Assembly (NCBI GenBank): GCA_959347315.1
Contig: OY365806.1
Location: forward strand, 53,745,862 to 53,809,861
Direction of reading: 5' to 3'
Source of the DNA: Bimastos eiseni
Lineage: Eukaryota; Annelida; Clitellata; Crassiclitellata; Lumbricidae
DNA: 64,000 nucleotides
A program made the position numbers and the translations under genes. How positions within the stretch are numbered: position 1 is the first letter of the stretch; each line of letters opens with the position of its first letter. Shown here piece by piece: positions 57,801 through 63,725 of the stretch. The notes beneath the pieces were generated by a model. It was not told the origin of the DNA, did no database searches, and saw only the letters and a list, made by a program, of their open reading frames with translations.

Positions 57801-60527
57801 TTTGAATTTGTCTACAGCAATTGGCATGATTTGCCAACTTGCTATCATCTTTTAGCCCTGTGGACTTCGAATTGACTTGTCTGTATGATACATATACATC
57901 CATATACTGATTGTGCAATGCGTGTATCCCAAATAACTTGTCCTTATGGCAATTTCAATATAATGAAAGTCTTACGATTGTTAAAATGTTAATTTTGTGA
58001 TTAACTATCGCAATATTTGGTATCGTAGATTCTTTTTGAATATTGCAGTATTGTTAACAGCCCTGCTATCCATATTATAAATTAGGTCATATAACTGGGC
58101 AGGCCATTAAATATTACTGTCAGTTTTTACTAAGTAGCTTTAGAACAGTGAACTCCTTTTCCCACAGGAAAGAAACACGGTACTTCTACAGAGACTGTGA
58201 TGATGTGATCGGCCCTTCACTATGCTTTTGAAGTACATAATATAATATGAAGCTAATTATACTAAACTGGTACTATATAGTAAATATGGAAGGCACACGT
58301 GTTGAAGTTACTGACATTCGCAAATAACAAATTGAAGTATTTCACTTTATCCAATGAAATATGTCGATGTGTTTCTAGTCAATGACATACTTGACCAGCT
58401 AGTTACTGATATTAGCTGATATGGAGACCAACTGCTGCAGTCCTCAACTTTGAATAAAGATCCATATTGAATTGTTGGATCGATGTTAGTTGGGATGATC
58501 TGAAGGTTGCAAAGTCTGTTGCTTGTGCTGTGGGGAACATGGAAAGAACATCAGAAAGAAACTTGATACTTCTACAGTTTGTGATGTTGCGATTTGCCCA
58601 GCACCGTGCTGTGGAGTATATCATAAAAAACAATAGTTCAATTTGGTATTTATGAATGTCAGCAACTGGAACACGTGTGTCTTGAATTTCTTCCATATTT
58701 GTTATATGATACCAGTCTAGTATATTTGCTTTGTATGATGTACTCAACTGGCACTAAATAAATTGATACTATATCTCTATAAATAAAGAGAGAATTCTGT
58801 CTGTCTGTGTGTCCTTGGCAGGCGATGCATTTGCACAGTTTTATAGCTATTCACTCCATACCTTCATCGTTGGCTCGAGAACACTTGATACACACAGTTG
58901 AGGGGTTCCTGAAGCCCGCCGTCTTCCACGTCTCGAGGGCCAAAGACCTGTTTCACCACACCCCCCAAAAAGTTTCCTTTTCAGTTGCCAGGATTGACAC
59001 ACATTGGTTCCCGATCTATGAATGCTGTATATGTGCACGTGTTTTCTGTCAGCCTCACCTATTTATTTTACGAATGGACGGTTTCGGAGATATATACAGG
59101 TAGCAGGTATAGAGTTGGCAATCGTTTGAAAAGTCGGTCAGGTGTGTATGTACTTTGTACGCGTCGGTGTCTATGCACAATTCCGCATATGCATTTCCAC
59201 ACTCTAACTCGAAACCTTCGCCGTTAAAAGCGAGTTGGTGGGAATGCAGAGGGTTTGGGCTATCAGAAGAAGAGGAGGGGTTAGGAGCGCAGGATCGTTG
59301 AGGAGGAGTCAAAGTCAAATTAGTTGACTTGTATCTCTCTAACAGCAAATAAAGACTTCTGGATTACACTTACAAATATCACATGCATTGTTTTGAATAA
59401 TAATAAGAAATAAACACACATGTGTGGAAAAATGTTAAACATTTATTCCATGGTGAAGGGGTTAAATGACTTGTCAAGACCCATTATTCATTCACTCTGG
59501 TCAAGCAAACTTGGTCTCTGGAAAACATACATCTTGGTCCTGGATTCAGATTTATTGATTGCTTGCATGGATAAGTGCTAGAAATAAATAAATGAGTAAA
59601 TAAATTTATATTATCTAAACATCAATACCATCATTGATTGATTGATCTTTGACAGGAATTTGTTGGTTGGTTTCGCGCTTGAGTGTGAGCCAGCCATTGT
59701 TGACTCTTTTAGCTTACTGTTTACTGTTTTGCTAACTGTTCTAACACTCATTGAAATTACATTTAACATCTTGTAGCTAGCGCAGAGAGCGCCTCTGATT
59801 AGATTTTTGGATATCGCATCAATTGATCCCCGTCAATTGGTCCCCTAGTCAATTGATTCCCTCGTCAATCGATCCCCTCAATTCTTTAGGCTGCGCGTCA
59901 CAGACTTGTAGCTAATACTATTAGTAAACAAAGGATATATTTTACAGATTTGCAAAATAAAATTACAAATTAAGAGATCAATGCCCAGGCTTCGTGTGTC
60001 ACTCCACTCTGTAACTGCTTACGGCCGTTCAGAGATTCTTTTATATCTCAGAGCAATGGCCTATTTATTCCATGCATAGACGCTTACGCTTGGACTTTAT
60101 GCTGATAAACTAATCATATCATGACTCTCAATTGTGCTTTTTTAAATTTTTTTCATTCTAACATTTCATGCTATTTTACATTGTTCTTTTAATAATTGGA
60201 GAAGGTCATAAGTGGAACATGAATGTTGTATCAATTGGGCTGGGTGCAATAGGCAGGGGATCAATTGACCAAGGGATCAACTGACGGGAGATCAAAAGAC
60301 GTGGAACCATTTTTTGAAGAGGTGTTAAGTTTTATTGATTAAAGATTATCATGGCTAATCTGCTTCTGTACTAAAACAGTTACTGTGTTAATTTATTTGT
60401 TGTAAGGATTGTCATACTCAAAAATGTTTTGCTTATGTTGTTGTAATTTTCAGAGATCTAAGCCTAAAGGCCTTATCGATCTTAATTATAGTTCCTTGTA
60501 TCCAGTTCATGACAGTTTATTTGGACG
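22291..60527 (+). CDS. RASA1: Ras GTPase-activating protein 1 (p120 RasGAP), N-terminal 417 codons in 11 exons
   Basis: RASA1 binds phosphotyrosine proteins through its SH2 domains and speeds GTP hydrolysis by Ras in the cytoplasm. Joining exons 22291-22460, 29101-29250, 32576-32711, 33715-33785, 35871-35988, 39032-39116, 44657-44801, 45307-45382, 46043-46187, 48202-48284 and 60454-60527 gives an unbroken frame of 1253 bp. Order: acidic N-terminus (1-56), SH2 (58-150, FLVRES-type Arg84 in SYLIRESD), SH3 (about 155-213, DGWLWV), SH2 (227-317, Arg252 in SWLVRPSD), linker, start of PH (from about 362, [10 protein letters not shown] and KPKGLIDL). This order and wording are specific to RASA1. All GT-AG and all phases agree. 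The N-terminus is about 57 residues against about 180 in human, lacking the Pro/Gly-rich part. Remaining PH, C2 and RasGAP domains must lie to the right. Introns are 0.5-12 kb and full of transposons. Confidence 0.96.
22552..22645. repeat. TTCCGAAATTTC palindromic repeat cluster
   Basis: Iterated CCGAAATTCCGAAATTT-like units in RASA1 intron 1. It looks like one end of a MITE of the iteron type, but no partner end was found. Confidence 0.6.
22795..27765 (+). mobile_element. TIR element encoding a FEN1-like nuclease protein, about 5 kb
   Basis: Two blocks recur inverted at the two sides at the same spacing: GGACCAAAGCAAG (22809 and, reversed, ending 27740) and GGAAACAAACTCTA with CCCC.GGG (22870 and, reversed, ending 27680); the spacing is 61 and 60 bp. 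Between them lies one decayed multi-frame gene in + orientation. Exact ends and target duplication are not resolved; a shared CATTA near both ends is weak. It lies wholly in RASA1 intron 1. Confidence 0.6.
23107..27404 (+). pseudogene. Zinc-finger / FEN1-like (PIN) nuclease / cysteine-rich protein, decayed
   Basis: At least seven frames in series (from ATG 23107, then 23174-23947, 24491-25144, 25169-25819, 25824-26156, 26270-26792, 26802-27404) form one broken gene of some 1,300 codons. Order: CLICQ with [29 protein letters not shown] and [10 protein letters not shown] (metal-binding N-terminus); a long middle; then [12 protein letters not shown] (about 26360), [10 protein letters not shown] (26440) and [20 protein letters not shown] (about 26610-26665). 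The last three mirror the FEN1/XPG active-site series, ending in GCDY-GIG-K. Next come a Cys-rich stretch like Tesmin-type CXC domains (27050-27140) and an acidic tail. Families of this layout are common in invertebrate genomes but, as far as I recall, are left uncharacterised. Frames and stops show this copy is dead. No DDE core is visible. Confidence 0.65.
27766..28479. other. RASA1 intron 1, unassigned
   Basis: AT-rich intronic sequence. GGCGCTGTAGAAATGCTGGG near 28310 resembles a LINE 3' tail; nothing else recognised. Confidence 0.3.
28480..28745 (-). mobile_element. CR1-like LINE fragment, RT palm
   Basis: The reverse frame ends in [14 protein letters not shown], the block after the RT catalytic motif in CR1/L2 elements. 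Homologous to 16200-16480. Confidence 0.8.
28764..28815. mobile_element. 52-bp piggyBac-type micro-MITE
   Basis: TTAA-CCCTTACCACTCC at left and its exact complement GGAGTGGTAAGGG-TTAA at right (TTAA at 28760-28763 and 28816-28819). Perfect 13-bp ends plus TTAA duplications are the piggyBac signature. In RASA1 intron 1, 285 bp before exon 2. Confidence 0.85.
29101..29250 (+). CDS. RASA1: RASA1 coding exon 2, first SH2
   Basis: Follows GATTTAG and ends before GTAAGT. Encodes [19 protein letters not shown] and the SYLIRESD block with the phosphotyrosine-binding Arg, ending mid-codon in NHFR. Confidence 0.97.
29765..29940. promoter_or_regulatory. Nuclear-receptor-like half-sites in fold-back arm
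   Basis: 29765-29787 is a perfect inverted pair GTGACCTTGA-AAA-TCAAGGTCAC; 29928-29940 is a perfect direct repeat AGGTCA-A-AGGTCA (DR1). The right arm repeats them (TGACCTTTGACCT at 31990-32002). Sequence match only; no evidence of use. Confidence 0.5.
30490..30905 (-). pseudogene. Restriction-endonuclease-like retroelement domain, copy 1
   Basis: Reverse frames read [20 protein letters not shown] then [20 protein letters not shown] and a FQRLS end. A PDG...WDVT...E pattern is compatible with a PD-(D/E)XK nuclease fold. Same protein as 60611-61030. Probably the C-terminal part of a retroelement polyprotein, but I do not recognise the family. Broken by frameshifts. Confidence 0.5.
32576..32711 (+). 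CDS. RASA1: RASA1 coding exon 3, end of first SH2
   Basis: After TTGTAG; reads [20 protein letters not shown] and LIGYY, ends PVAPPE at phase 0. The donor GAG|GTCTAT departs from the GTRAGT consensus, yet it is the only site that joins exon 4 in the conserved frame. Confidence 0.95.
32916..33030. repeat. 15-bp tandem repeat in RASA1 intron 3
   Basis: About eight copies of AATAGGAGAAGACCC and close variants. Confidence 0.95.
33715..33785 (+). CDS. RASA1: RASA1 coding exon 4, start of SH3
   Basis: TTTTCAG before and GTAAGT after. Encodes [20 protein letters not shown] and DEL, matching the SH2-SH3 linker and first SH3 strand of RASA1; ends at phase 2. Confidence 0.93.
33881..34605. mobile_element. 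MITE, 725 bp, TA duplication, CCGTATATACTC ends
   Basis: Starts CCGTATATACTCACGTATAAG and ends CTTATACTCGAGTATATACGG, flanked by TA on both sides. GTATAAGTCGA is repeated just inside both ends. TA duplication fits a Tc1/mariner/pogo-type mover, though no transposase remains. In RASA1 intron 4; a fragment recurs at 41070-41220. Confidence 0.8.
34608..35870. other. RASA1 intron 4, remainder
   Basis: Mostly unassigned. A motif TATTAC(A/G)TA(T/C)GCAGCGAGGGG occurs twice in direct orientation (34906 and 35272), perhaps from a repeat I cannot delimit. Confidence 0.3.
35871..35988 (+). CDS. RASA1: RASA1 coding exon 5, SH3
   Basis: TTGCAG before and GTAAGT after. Encodes [20 protein letters not shown] and [11 protein letters not shown], the rest of the SH3 fold; phase 0. 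Confidence 0.95.
35989..37229. other. RASA1 intron 5, unassigned part
   Basis: AT-rich with no coding frame or repeat end recognised. Confidence 0.3.
37230..37930 (+). mobile_element. CR1-like LINE fragment
   Basis: [18 protein letters not shown] (37510-37565) is the post-catalytic block of non-LTR reverse transcriptases; near 37800 a degraded [15 protein letters not shown] block follows. Frameshifted, 5' truncated. Confidence 0.75.
37931..39031. other. RASA1 intron 5, right part
   Basis: No repeat or exon recognised up to the exon 6 acceptor; the short frames at 38483-38747 have no support. Confidence 0.3.
39032..39116 (+). CDS. RASA1: RASA1 coding exon 6, start of second SH2
   Basis: After GTGACAG, before GTCAGT. 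Encodes [20 protein letters not shown]; human has IWFHGKISKQEA here. Phase 1. Confidence 0.95.
39210..39615. repeat. 26-bp tandem repeat, about 15 copies
   Basis: Unit GAATGTGATCCTCTGAGGAT plus GATCTT in RASA1 intron 6. Each unit contains the palindrome ATCCTCTGAGGAT, so single strands of the array can form serial hairpins. Confidence 0.95.
39880..41060 (+). mobile_element. CR1-like LINE, RT region, decayed
   Basis: In order: [13 protein letters not shown] (RT motif A), [16 protein letters not shown] (GVPQGS block), [36 protein letters not shown], and an ending near CGCGAGATGCTATATAA. The catalytic YADD motif is not readable. Many frameshifts. Confidence 0.85.
41070..41220 (+). repeat. Fragment of the CCGTATATACTC element
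   Basis: ATAGTGTCAAAAATCGATGG to AAATAATGTTTGAAATTCAT matches 33943-34068 of the 725-bp element. Confidence 0.7.
41290..41485. repeat. (ACAT)n microsatellite
   Basis: ACATACATATATACAT tetranucleotide repeat, directly at the 3' end of the next LINE copy. Confidence 0.95.
41490..43258 (-). mobile_element. LINE fragment related to the 50-56 kb element, internally deleted
   Basis: The 3' end (on the reverse strand) is CATGGTTATGGTTAT, as in the larger copy. The reverse strand reads [36 protein letters not shown], then [20 protein letters not shown] and [20 protein letters not shown]. The RT palm between the second and third blocks is missing. A MITE splits it within the RPIS block. Confidence 0.85.
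42478..43110. mobile_element. hAT-like MITE, 633 bp, TSD GGGTCTGT, with GGCGCC iterons
   Basis: Starts GGTTCCTGGACAACTCGG, ends complementary to GGTGATCGGACAGTTCAG, and is flanked by perfect GGGTCTGT at 42470-42477 and 43111-43118. Both ends are tandem variants of GGACAATTCGGCGCCG. It interrupts the LINE frame coding NYRPIS. No transposase. Confidence 0.92.
43259..43485. repeat. ACAT/TA/CA microsatellite
   Basis: Mixed ACATACAT, CACACACA and TATATA runs, at the right edge of the LINE fragment. CVCVC and YIYIY frames are artefacts. Confidence 0.9.
43490..43640 (-). mobile_element. tRNA-derived SINE fragment
   Basis: CTCAGAAGTGCACACACATG, AATTGCAGTTTTACTGCAGAG and GAAGGACTTGCGCAATGTCC match the other copies; the tRNA-like head is missing and replaced by a short inverted TCCCTACACAGTGACAGAGT repeat. 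Confidence 0.8.
43641..43990. repeat. TA/ACAT microsatellite
   Basis: Alternating TATATA and ACATACAT runs within RASA1 intron 6. Confidence 0.93.
44045..44631. mobile_element. hAT-like element, about 587 bp, TSD ATCATCTG, next to exon 7
   Basis: Ends TAGGGCTGTAAAT and ATTTACAGCCCTA; ATCATCTG precedes it (44037-44044) and recurs at 44634-44641, with two extra bases TA after the right end. Ends contain CGCGAATTTT repeats. The interior holds a possible BED-finger remnant (CKTCNQC then HMNKH). The right end lies about 25 bp before the exon 7 acceptor. Confidence 0.8.
44657..44801 (+). CDS. RASA1: RASA1 coding exon 7, core of second SH2
   Basis: After TTTCGTAG, before GTATTT. Encodes [25 protein letters not shown] and [10 protein letters not shown] hAT-like insertion ends only about 25 bp upstream of the acceptor. 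Confidence 0.97.
45307..45382 (+). CDS. RASA1: RASA1 coding exon 8, end of second SH2
   Basis: After GCTTTCAG, before GTAAGT. Encodes [20 protein letters not shown]; human has IGDIIDHYRKEQIVEGYYL. Phase 0. Confidence 0.97.
45814..45876. mobile_element. 63-bp piggyBac-type micro-MITE
   Basis: CCCTTTAATGACCA and TGGTCATCAAAGGG (one mismatch), flanked by TTAA (45810-45813) and TCAA (45877-45880). In RASA1 intron 8. Confidence 0.65.
46043..46187 (+). CDS. RASA1: RASA1 coding exon 9, SH2-PH linker
   Basis: After TTCTTTAG, before GTTAGT. Encodes [12 protein letters not shown] (human VDGKEIYNTIRR) and the first PH residues GFLNKK. Phase 1. Confidence 0.93.
46440..47335 (-). mobile_element. CR1-like LINE fragment
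   Basis: Reverse-oriented and homologous to 15780-16480: AGGACAGCTGCATTTAGTACC and the following blocks align. Strongly decayed, no readable catalytic motif. Confidence 0.65.
47350..47990 (+). pseudogene. piggyBac-like transposase N-terminal fragment
   Basis: An acidic start ([17 protein letters not shown]) is followed by [19 protein letters not shown] and [20 protein letters not shown], the order seen at the start of the piggyBac transposase domain. Stops and frameshifts; the DDE catalytic part is absent. In RASA1 intron 9. Confidence 0.75.
48202..48284 (+). CDS. RASA1: RASA1 coding exon 10, PH domain
   Basis: After CTGTAACAG, before GTAACA. Encodes [20 protein letters not shown] and YYFDNQK; human has KRWKNLYFILEGSDAQLIYF. 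Phase 0. Confidence 0.96.
48285..48689. other. RASA1 intron 10, left end
   Basis: No repeat or exon recognised. Confidence 0.3.
48690..48895. repeat. TA and CT microsatellites
   Basis: TATATATGTATATA runs (48707-48778) and a (CT)n run of about 36 bp (48839-48875) followed by TATATA. Confidence 0.95.
48896..49719. other. RASA1 intron 10, mostly unassigned
   Basis: CAGGGCTGTAATTAC at 48989 resembles a hAT end, without a partner. A GTGTGTGT run lies at 49446-49486. Confidence 0.35.
49724..50098 (+). mobile_element. piggyBac-like element, 5' end and N-terminal ORF
   Basis: TTAA (49720-49723) is followed by CGCTTTGAACGCGTATGCC, a typical piggyBac terminus, with ACGCGTATGCC-like repeats inside. 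The ORF begins at 49943 ([20 protein letters not shown]) and is acidic, as piggyBac N-termini are. It is cut off at about 50098 by the LINE. Confidence 0.7.
50355..53698 (-). pseudogene. LINE ORF2: zinc finger, EEP endonuclease, reverse transcriptase
   Basis: Six frames in order make one polyprotein of about 1,100 residues. 53698-53453: PHD-like finger ([20 protein letters not shown] then SWLCTHC). 53266-52682: apurinic-type endonuclease ([52 protein letters not shown]). 52606-51518: ISDHLPI completes the endonuclease, followed by the linker and NYRPISILP. 51527-50868: RT with [11 protein letters not shown] (motif A), [20 protein letters not shown] and LFADDTNIF (catalytic FADD). 50855-50355: C-terminal [17 protein letters not shown] region. 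About five frameshifts or stops, so inactive, but all active-site motifs are still legible. It would have nicked target DNA and copied its RNA in place. Confidence 0.93.
53699..54299. other. LINE ORF1-ORF2 spacer, non-repetitive part
   Basis: A-rich on the forward strand, no frame recognised. The spacer is unusually long for this group. Confidence 0.4.
54300..55255. repeat. Degenerate minisatellite in the LINE spacer
   Basis: Roughly 20 diverged units of about 45 bp built from ACTCAAGATCAACTAGTCAC and AGTAAACTGAATGAGTG. It lies between ORF1 and ORF2 of the LINE. Confidence 0.85.
55274..56047 (-). CDS. LINE ORF1 protein, intact 257 residues
   Basis: An uninterrupted frame from ATG (complement of 56045-56047). 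The N-terminal half looks helical and coiled-coil-forming ([20 protein letters not shown], then [20 protein letters not shown]). The C-terminal half ([44 protein letters not shown]) matches the RNA-binding ORF1 layout of L1/CR1-type LINEs, with an RRM-like core. Such proteins coat the element RNA as trimers. It is intact although ORF2 downstream is broken. The start has C at +4 of no help; a TTG upstream is not used. Confidence 0.85.
   Translation of the reverse strand: MAKKSIRPEDLLEVVQDKKLLDVISSCLTPLIESIVKQLTASLSVTLKQLIEEKTAERFEGLSKDSNQRFTKLMEDNITLNKKIDSLDNHQRLNTLIIHDLNDSAPDEPATNIPTHGLSSYQINHDQKRAVIQLCQSRLGLKISESDIIHARRIMQAKGNLARPILVKFTTRSMRDTVYSCKKLLRVTPGQRHNNPLVFINENLTKVNSSIFSCARKLVRSKIISAWTSGGITFIKTSESLDEKPRRITELSSLSHE
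56111..56288 (-). repeat. Three 59-bp tandem units at the LINE 5' end
   Basis: Each unit begins GGTAGCGA(G/A)AAT(A/G)A on the forward strand and ends near GCGGTGAGGCA. Placed upstream of ORF1, like the promoter monomers of some mammalian L1 elements. Confidence 0.9.
56331..57944. other. RASA1 intron 10, unassigned
   Basis: 56460-56540 codes an acidic stretch ([17 protein letters not shown]) that could be the continuation of the piggyBac N-terminus beyond the LINE. The rest is AT-rich without a recognised feature. Confidence 0.3.
57945..58075. repeat. hAT-like end, TATTGTTAACAGCCCTG
   Basis: ATCGCAATATTTGGTATCG and a terminal TTAACAGCCCTG resemble the cluster at 9725-9875. The opposite end was not found. 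Confidence 0.5.
58076..58769. other. RASA1 intron 10, unassigned
   Basis: Short frames on both strands at 58412-58747 overlap each other and lack family resemblance. No feature supported. Confidence 0.3.
58770..59345. mobile_element. Possible non-autonomous Helitron-like element
   Basis: Starts TATATCTCTATAAATAAAGA with GAATTCTGTCTGTCTGTGTG, a start I associate with Helitron/Helentron-like repeats of marine invertebrates. A matching TATCTCTCTAACAGCAAATA occurs at 59331. No helicase, no confirmed terminal hairpin. Confidence 0.35.
59346..59709. other. RASA1 intron 10, spacer
   Basis: CATGGTGAAGGGGTTAA at 59449-59465 looks like a piggyBac-type terminus without a partner. Confidence 0.35.
59710..60345 (+). 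repeat. LINE-type 3' tail repeat, occupied copy
   Basis: Matches 19120-19260 on both sides of a 500-bp insertion: CTAGCGCAGAGAGCGCCTCT before and TTGAAGAGGTG...TTGATTAAAGA after. Confidence 0.7.
59809..60308. mobile_element. MITE, 500 bp, TCAATTGATCCC iterons
   Basis: Both ends carry repeated TCAATTGATCCC in opposite orientation (59820-59880 and 60255-60300). Flanks ATTTTT(T)G on both sides, 7-8 bp, blurred by a T run. The unoccupied paralogue at 19236 supports these limits. Confidence 0.78.
60454..60527 (+). CDS. RASA1: RASA1 coding exon 11, PH domain
   Basis: After TAATTTTCAG, before GTGAGT. Encodes [20 protein letters not shown] and SLFG, ending mid-Arg codon; human has [23 protein letters not shown]. 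No further exon was found before 64000, so intron 11 exceeds 3.4 kb. Confidence 0.96.
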
Positions 60528-60536
60528 GTGAGTTAC

Positions 60537-60598
60537 ATGTTATTAATATTATTATTGTTATTATTATTATTATTATAGTTATTATTATTATTATTATG
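60537..60598. repeat. (TTA)n microsatellite
   Basis: TTATTATTATTA run 10 bp after the exon 11 donor; a second one lies at 61074-61108. Confidence 0.95.
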
Positions 60599-60610
60599 TC
60601 ACATATGGTA

Positions 60611-61030
60611 TTATTCATCATTGGCATTGCCAACGGATCTGTCATCAGGCCATCTGGGTCGCCGCTTGTCAGGTGATTGTAATCTTGACATAGTGCCCTG
60701 AAAAGCCACCGCATTGAAACGTTGGATCAATGCCGACAAGTTCTGGAAGAGGAAGCTTGTCTTACGGGTGTCACCTGTAGTTGTCGAAAGTCGGCGTCCA
60801 ATCTCAGACAAAAAGGCGAAGCCCTCACTATAGAGGGGACCGAAGGTTTCTATAGTGATTGGAACAAAAGTGTATTTCTTCTCCAGTTCAGAATATTTTG
60901 TGTGTTTCCTTGTGGCTGCTATCTCCGCCGCTCCTCCAGCTGTGGCAGTTGTCTTGGAGATATAAGAAGCGGCCACTGTGTCCACTACCGTCGCGTCCCA
61001 AAGTAAGGCCCGCCCCCCACTCCATGGCAT
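60611..61030 (-). pseudogene. Restriction-endonuclease-like retroelement domain, copy 2
   Basis: A single open reverse frame of 139 residues: GRALLWDATVVDTVAASYIS, TKYSELEKKYTFVPITIETF, then SFLFQNLSALIQRFNA. It aligns with the remnant in RASA1 intron 2. WD-x-T and the later ITIE resemble PD-(D/E)XK nuclease motifs. The N-terminus runs out at a GC-rich edge. The family name is not known to me. Confidence 0.5.
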
Positions 61031-61399
61031 CAGGGTCTACCCGTCCGGTCTCTTTTCATCTAATCTAGAAAGACTATTATTATTATTATTTTTATTATTA
61101 TTGTTATTTCGACCTGTATATATTACCATTATCTAGCAACAGTGTGACACTATATAAGTTTTCCATTACAAGTACAAAATTGCTGTTGATGACACTAACC
61201 GCACCAGACGTCTACTATTTTGCAAATGAGCGGTCGTGATGTGAAAAGTTCCTATCGTAGAATACAATCGAAGGATCATTATGTTGACAGTTGCTATCAT
61301 ACAGACTTTGGCTTTTCTGTGCTATATCTTACATATCTAGCCTTTCTTCAGTCTGTTGTAGCACTTCGTATTGTATTTTATTTAAGCATTTCTAGAGCG

Positions 61400-62110
61400 C
61401 TTCTAGTAGAGTGAACCGTTCAGAAACGCTTCTAGTGCGCAAGTCCCTGTGAGACGAAATAATATTTGAGAAAAGCAAGGGAGGATGAGAGACTGCCAGA
61501 TAGAATTTTAGAGCGAACAGATGGAGAAGATGCATTCCACAGAGCAATCGAAGAAGGGATCGAGACTGAGCCATAGCTGTTAGTTTGTGGAGCCATGAGG
61601 TCAAATTTATGGAATGAGCGAAATGGACGGAGAGAGGAAACTGAATGAGGCCGAAGTATTACATCAACCAGGTATCTCAGGGCAAGACCATGCTGAGCCT
61701 TGAAGATTAATATAAGAATTTTAAATTGTATGCAAGCATGGCGATAGAGCAAGTGAAGTTTATCGAACATAAAGGTAGAGATGCGAGAGAAACGAGGAAA
61801 TCGAGCTACCAGTCTAGCAGCTGTCTTAAGTACTGTTTTAAAGATGAGAGAGATGAACCTTTGGAAGTCTCCAGTGAAATGAATTGCAGTAGTCAATTCA
61901 AGAACATATAAAGCATGAACTAAAGTAGTGAAGGTGGAGGAGGAGACAGAACGACGAATGATCCGGAGATGCCTTAGATGAAAATAAAATTAGATAGGAT
62001 GTGTTCGACAAATGTAAGAGAACTATCAAAGGTAACACCAAAATCATGAACACTTGACGAGAAAGAGAAGAAGAGAAGAATTGGAACTTTTCAGAGAGGA
62101 GAACAAAATC
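61400..62110 (-). mobile_element. CR1-like LINE, RT C-terminus
   Basis: The 154-residue reverse frame 61432-61896 reads AARLVARFPRFSRISTFMFD, FKAQHGLALRYLVDV and KILSGSLSSSLAFLKYYF, the CR1 C-terminal blocks, with the element 3' end at about 61400. Better preserved than the other CR1 copies here. Confidence 0.9.
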
Positions 62111-62609
62111 AAGCTTCTGTACTGGTAATGCTTCTTAAAACCTGCTTCTTCTCGTGGGGCCTTGTGCACTGGCAGTGCTTCTGAATGGTTCACCCTATTA
62201 GACGCGCTTTGCTAATACTTAGAGACAATTCATGTACAATAAAAATTCAAATTTAAATATTTTTATTAATTTTAGACTGTCACCACACTTCGTACTGGTA
62301 ATGCTTGTGAACACACTCTGTTTTGTCCATTTCTTTCAATTATATTCCTAGTTACTGCTGGTTGACTTTTTGAAGTGTTTTGAGTGATATTATAATGAGT
62401 TGTAAATATGTGACTGTGCATGAGATTACTCAACTTAAGTTGCATCTACTGAAACCTGGGAAATCCAGTGGAAAGGTCATGAATGCATAATTCAGCCAGG
62501 AAGAGTTTTTTCTTATTTGTTTTTCAACTACTAAATCCCAGTTACAGAACAAACAAATTAATATTTGAATTTTTTTGTACATGGGTTGTCTTGGTATTGT
62601 AATTAAGTA

Positions 62610-62770
62610 TATAAAGAGCTTCTAATAGGGTGAACCATTCAGAAGTGCTGCCATTGTGCAAGGCACCGTGAGAAGAAGTAGGTTTTGAGAAAAGCAAAAG
62701 AGGATGAAAGACTGCCAGACAGAATTTTAGAGTAAGCAGATGGAGAAAGAGTATTCCACACAGACTGAAT
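62610..62770 (-). mobile_element. CR1-like LINE 3' end, short copy
   Basis: GGGTGAACCATTCAGAAGTG and GAAAAGCAAAAGAGGATGAA match 61410-61490. Only the last 160 bp remain. Confidence 0.75.
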
Positions 62771-63334
62771 TTCTTTATTATATCCCTGCTGTGTCCAAGT
62801 CAAGTGTACATCTATTTTAACATAACTAGAATTCTTGTTGGAATGGTGGATTCATTCATTATTCGTGTTCTGGACTTCTTTTTTGCTGAAGCTGTCTGTG
62901 CCTACAAGTGCTTATGAATACACCTAATTTACTATGAATTTAATTATGAGATGGTCAGACCATCCAGTAGGCATTGTGCTAGCGTAGGAAAGTGTCAAAA
63001 GCTGTGTGCCGAGCTTAATTACCCTGGGCACAGTTTGTTATATGTCATCTCTGCTGGCCGGTATTTTAGCCCAAAGTGGCAGGTGTAAAAGTGGCTTGTC
63101 TGGGGAGGGAATGGCATCATTGGAATGTTTGTTAGAAGAAGGCATCCAGTTACATAGATATCTCTGTTCTCTCCTCCGTCATGCAAGGTCGACGGCAGGC
63201 GGTGTGCCTAATCTATATTGGCTGCCTATGATTAGTCCCCAACTACATGTATATGTCTCCTATGGAGGAAGTGATTTGCTTGTATCACAACGATAGGCAG
63301 CTTTTGGAACCGGACATCTTGGGAAACACAATGA
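62771..63334. other. Unassigned, in RASA1 intron 11
   Basis: No exon matching the next part of the RASA1 PH domain and no recognisable repeat end. Confidence 0.35.
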
Positions 63335-63425
63335 AATAATTGGTGAAATAATCGGCTGTATAATCGGTATTGGCATAGGAAATAATCGGCAATAATCGGT
63401 ATCGGCATAATCGGCAAAAAGTGAT
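63335..63425. repeat. AATCGGTATCGGCATAATCGG repeat cluster
   Basis: Iterated TAATCGG(T/C) units ending GATATCTGTACAGCTCTA. Looks like one end of an iteron-type MITE; the partner was not seen. Confidence 0.6.
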
Positions 63426-63437
63426 ATCTGTACAGCT

Positions 63438-63725
63438 CTAGTCTCCTCTGTTCCGCACCCGGTTTCCATTCGTTCCTCTGCCCGCGGACTTCTGGTGGTT
63501 CCCCGCATGCGCTCTGCCACAGGACAATCCAGGAGCTTTGCCTACGTGGGTTCTACCAGCTGGAGCAGCCTCCCCTTCCTCTTCGGAAGGAGCTGCTCTC
63601 TCTCCCTGGTACCTTCCGGAAGCGCCTTGAAGATTTTCCTTTTTTCTGTTTAGCTTTGTGTGCGCCTCTGATTGATTGGCGCTATATAAGTGCTCCATTT
63701 TACAACTCATTACATTACATTACCT
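63438..63725 (+). mobile_element. CR1-like LINE 3' end
   Basis: Degraded RT C-terminus followed by GCGCCTCTGATTGATTGGCG, CTATATAAGTGCTCC and an ATTACATTACATTAC tail. Defines the true 3' end of this LINE family in the window. Confidence 0.88.
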
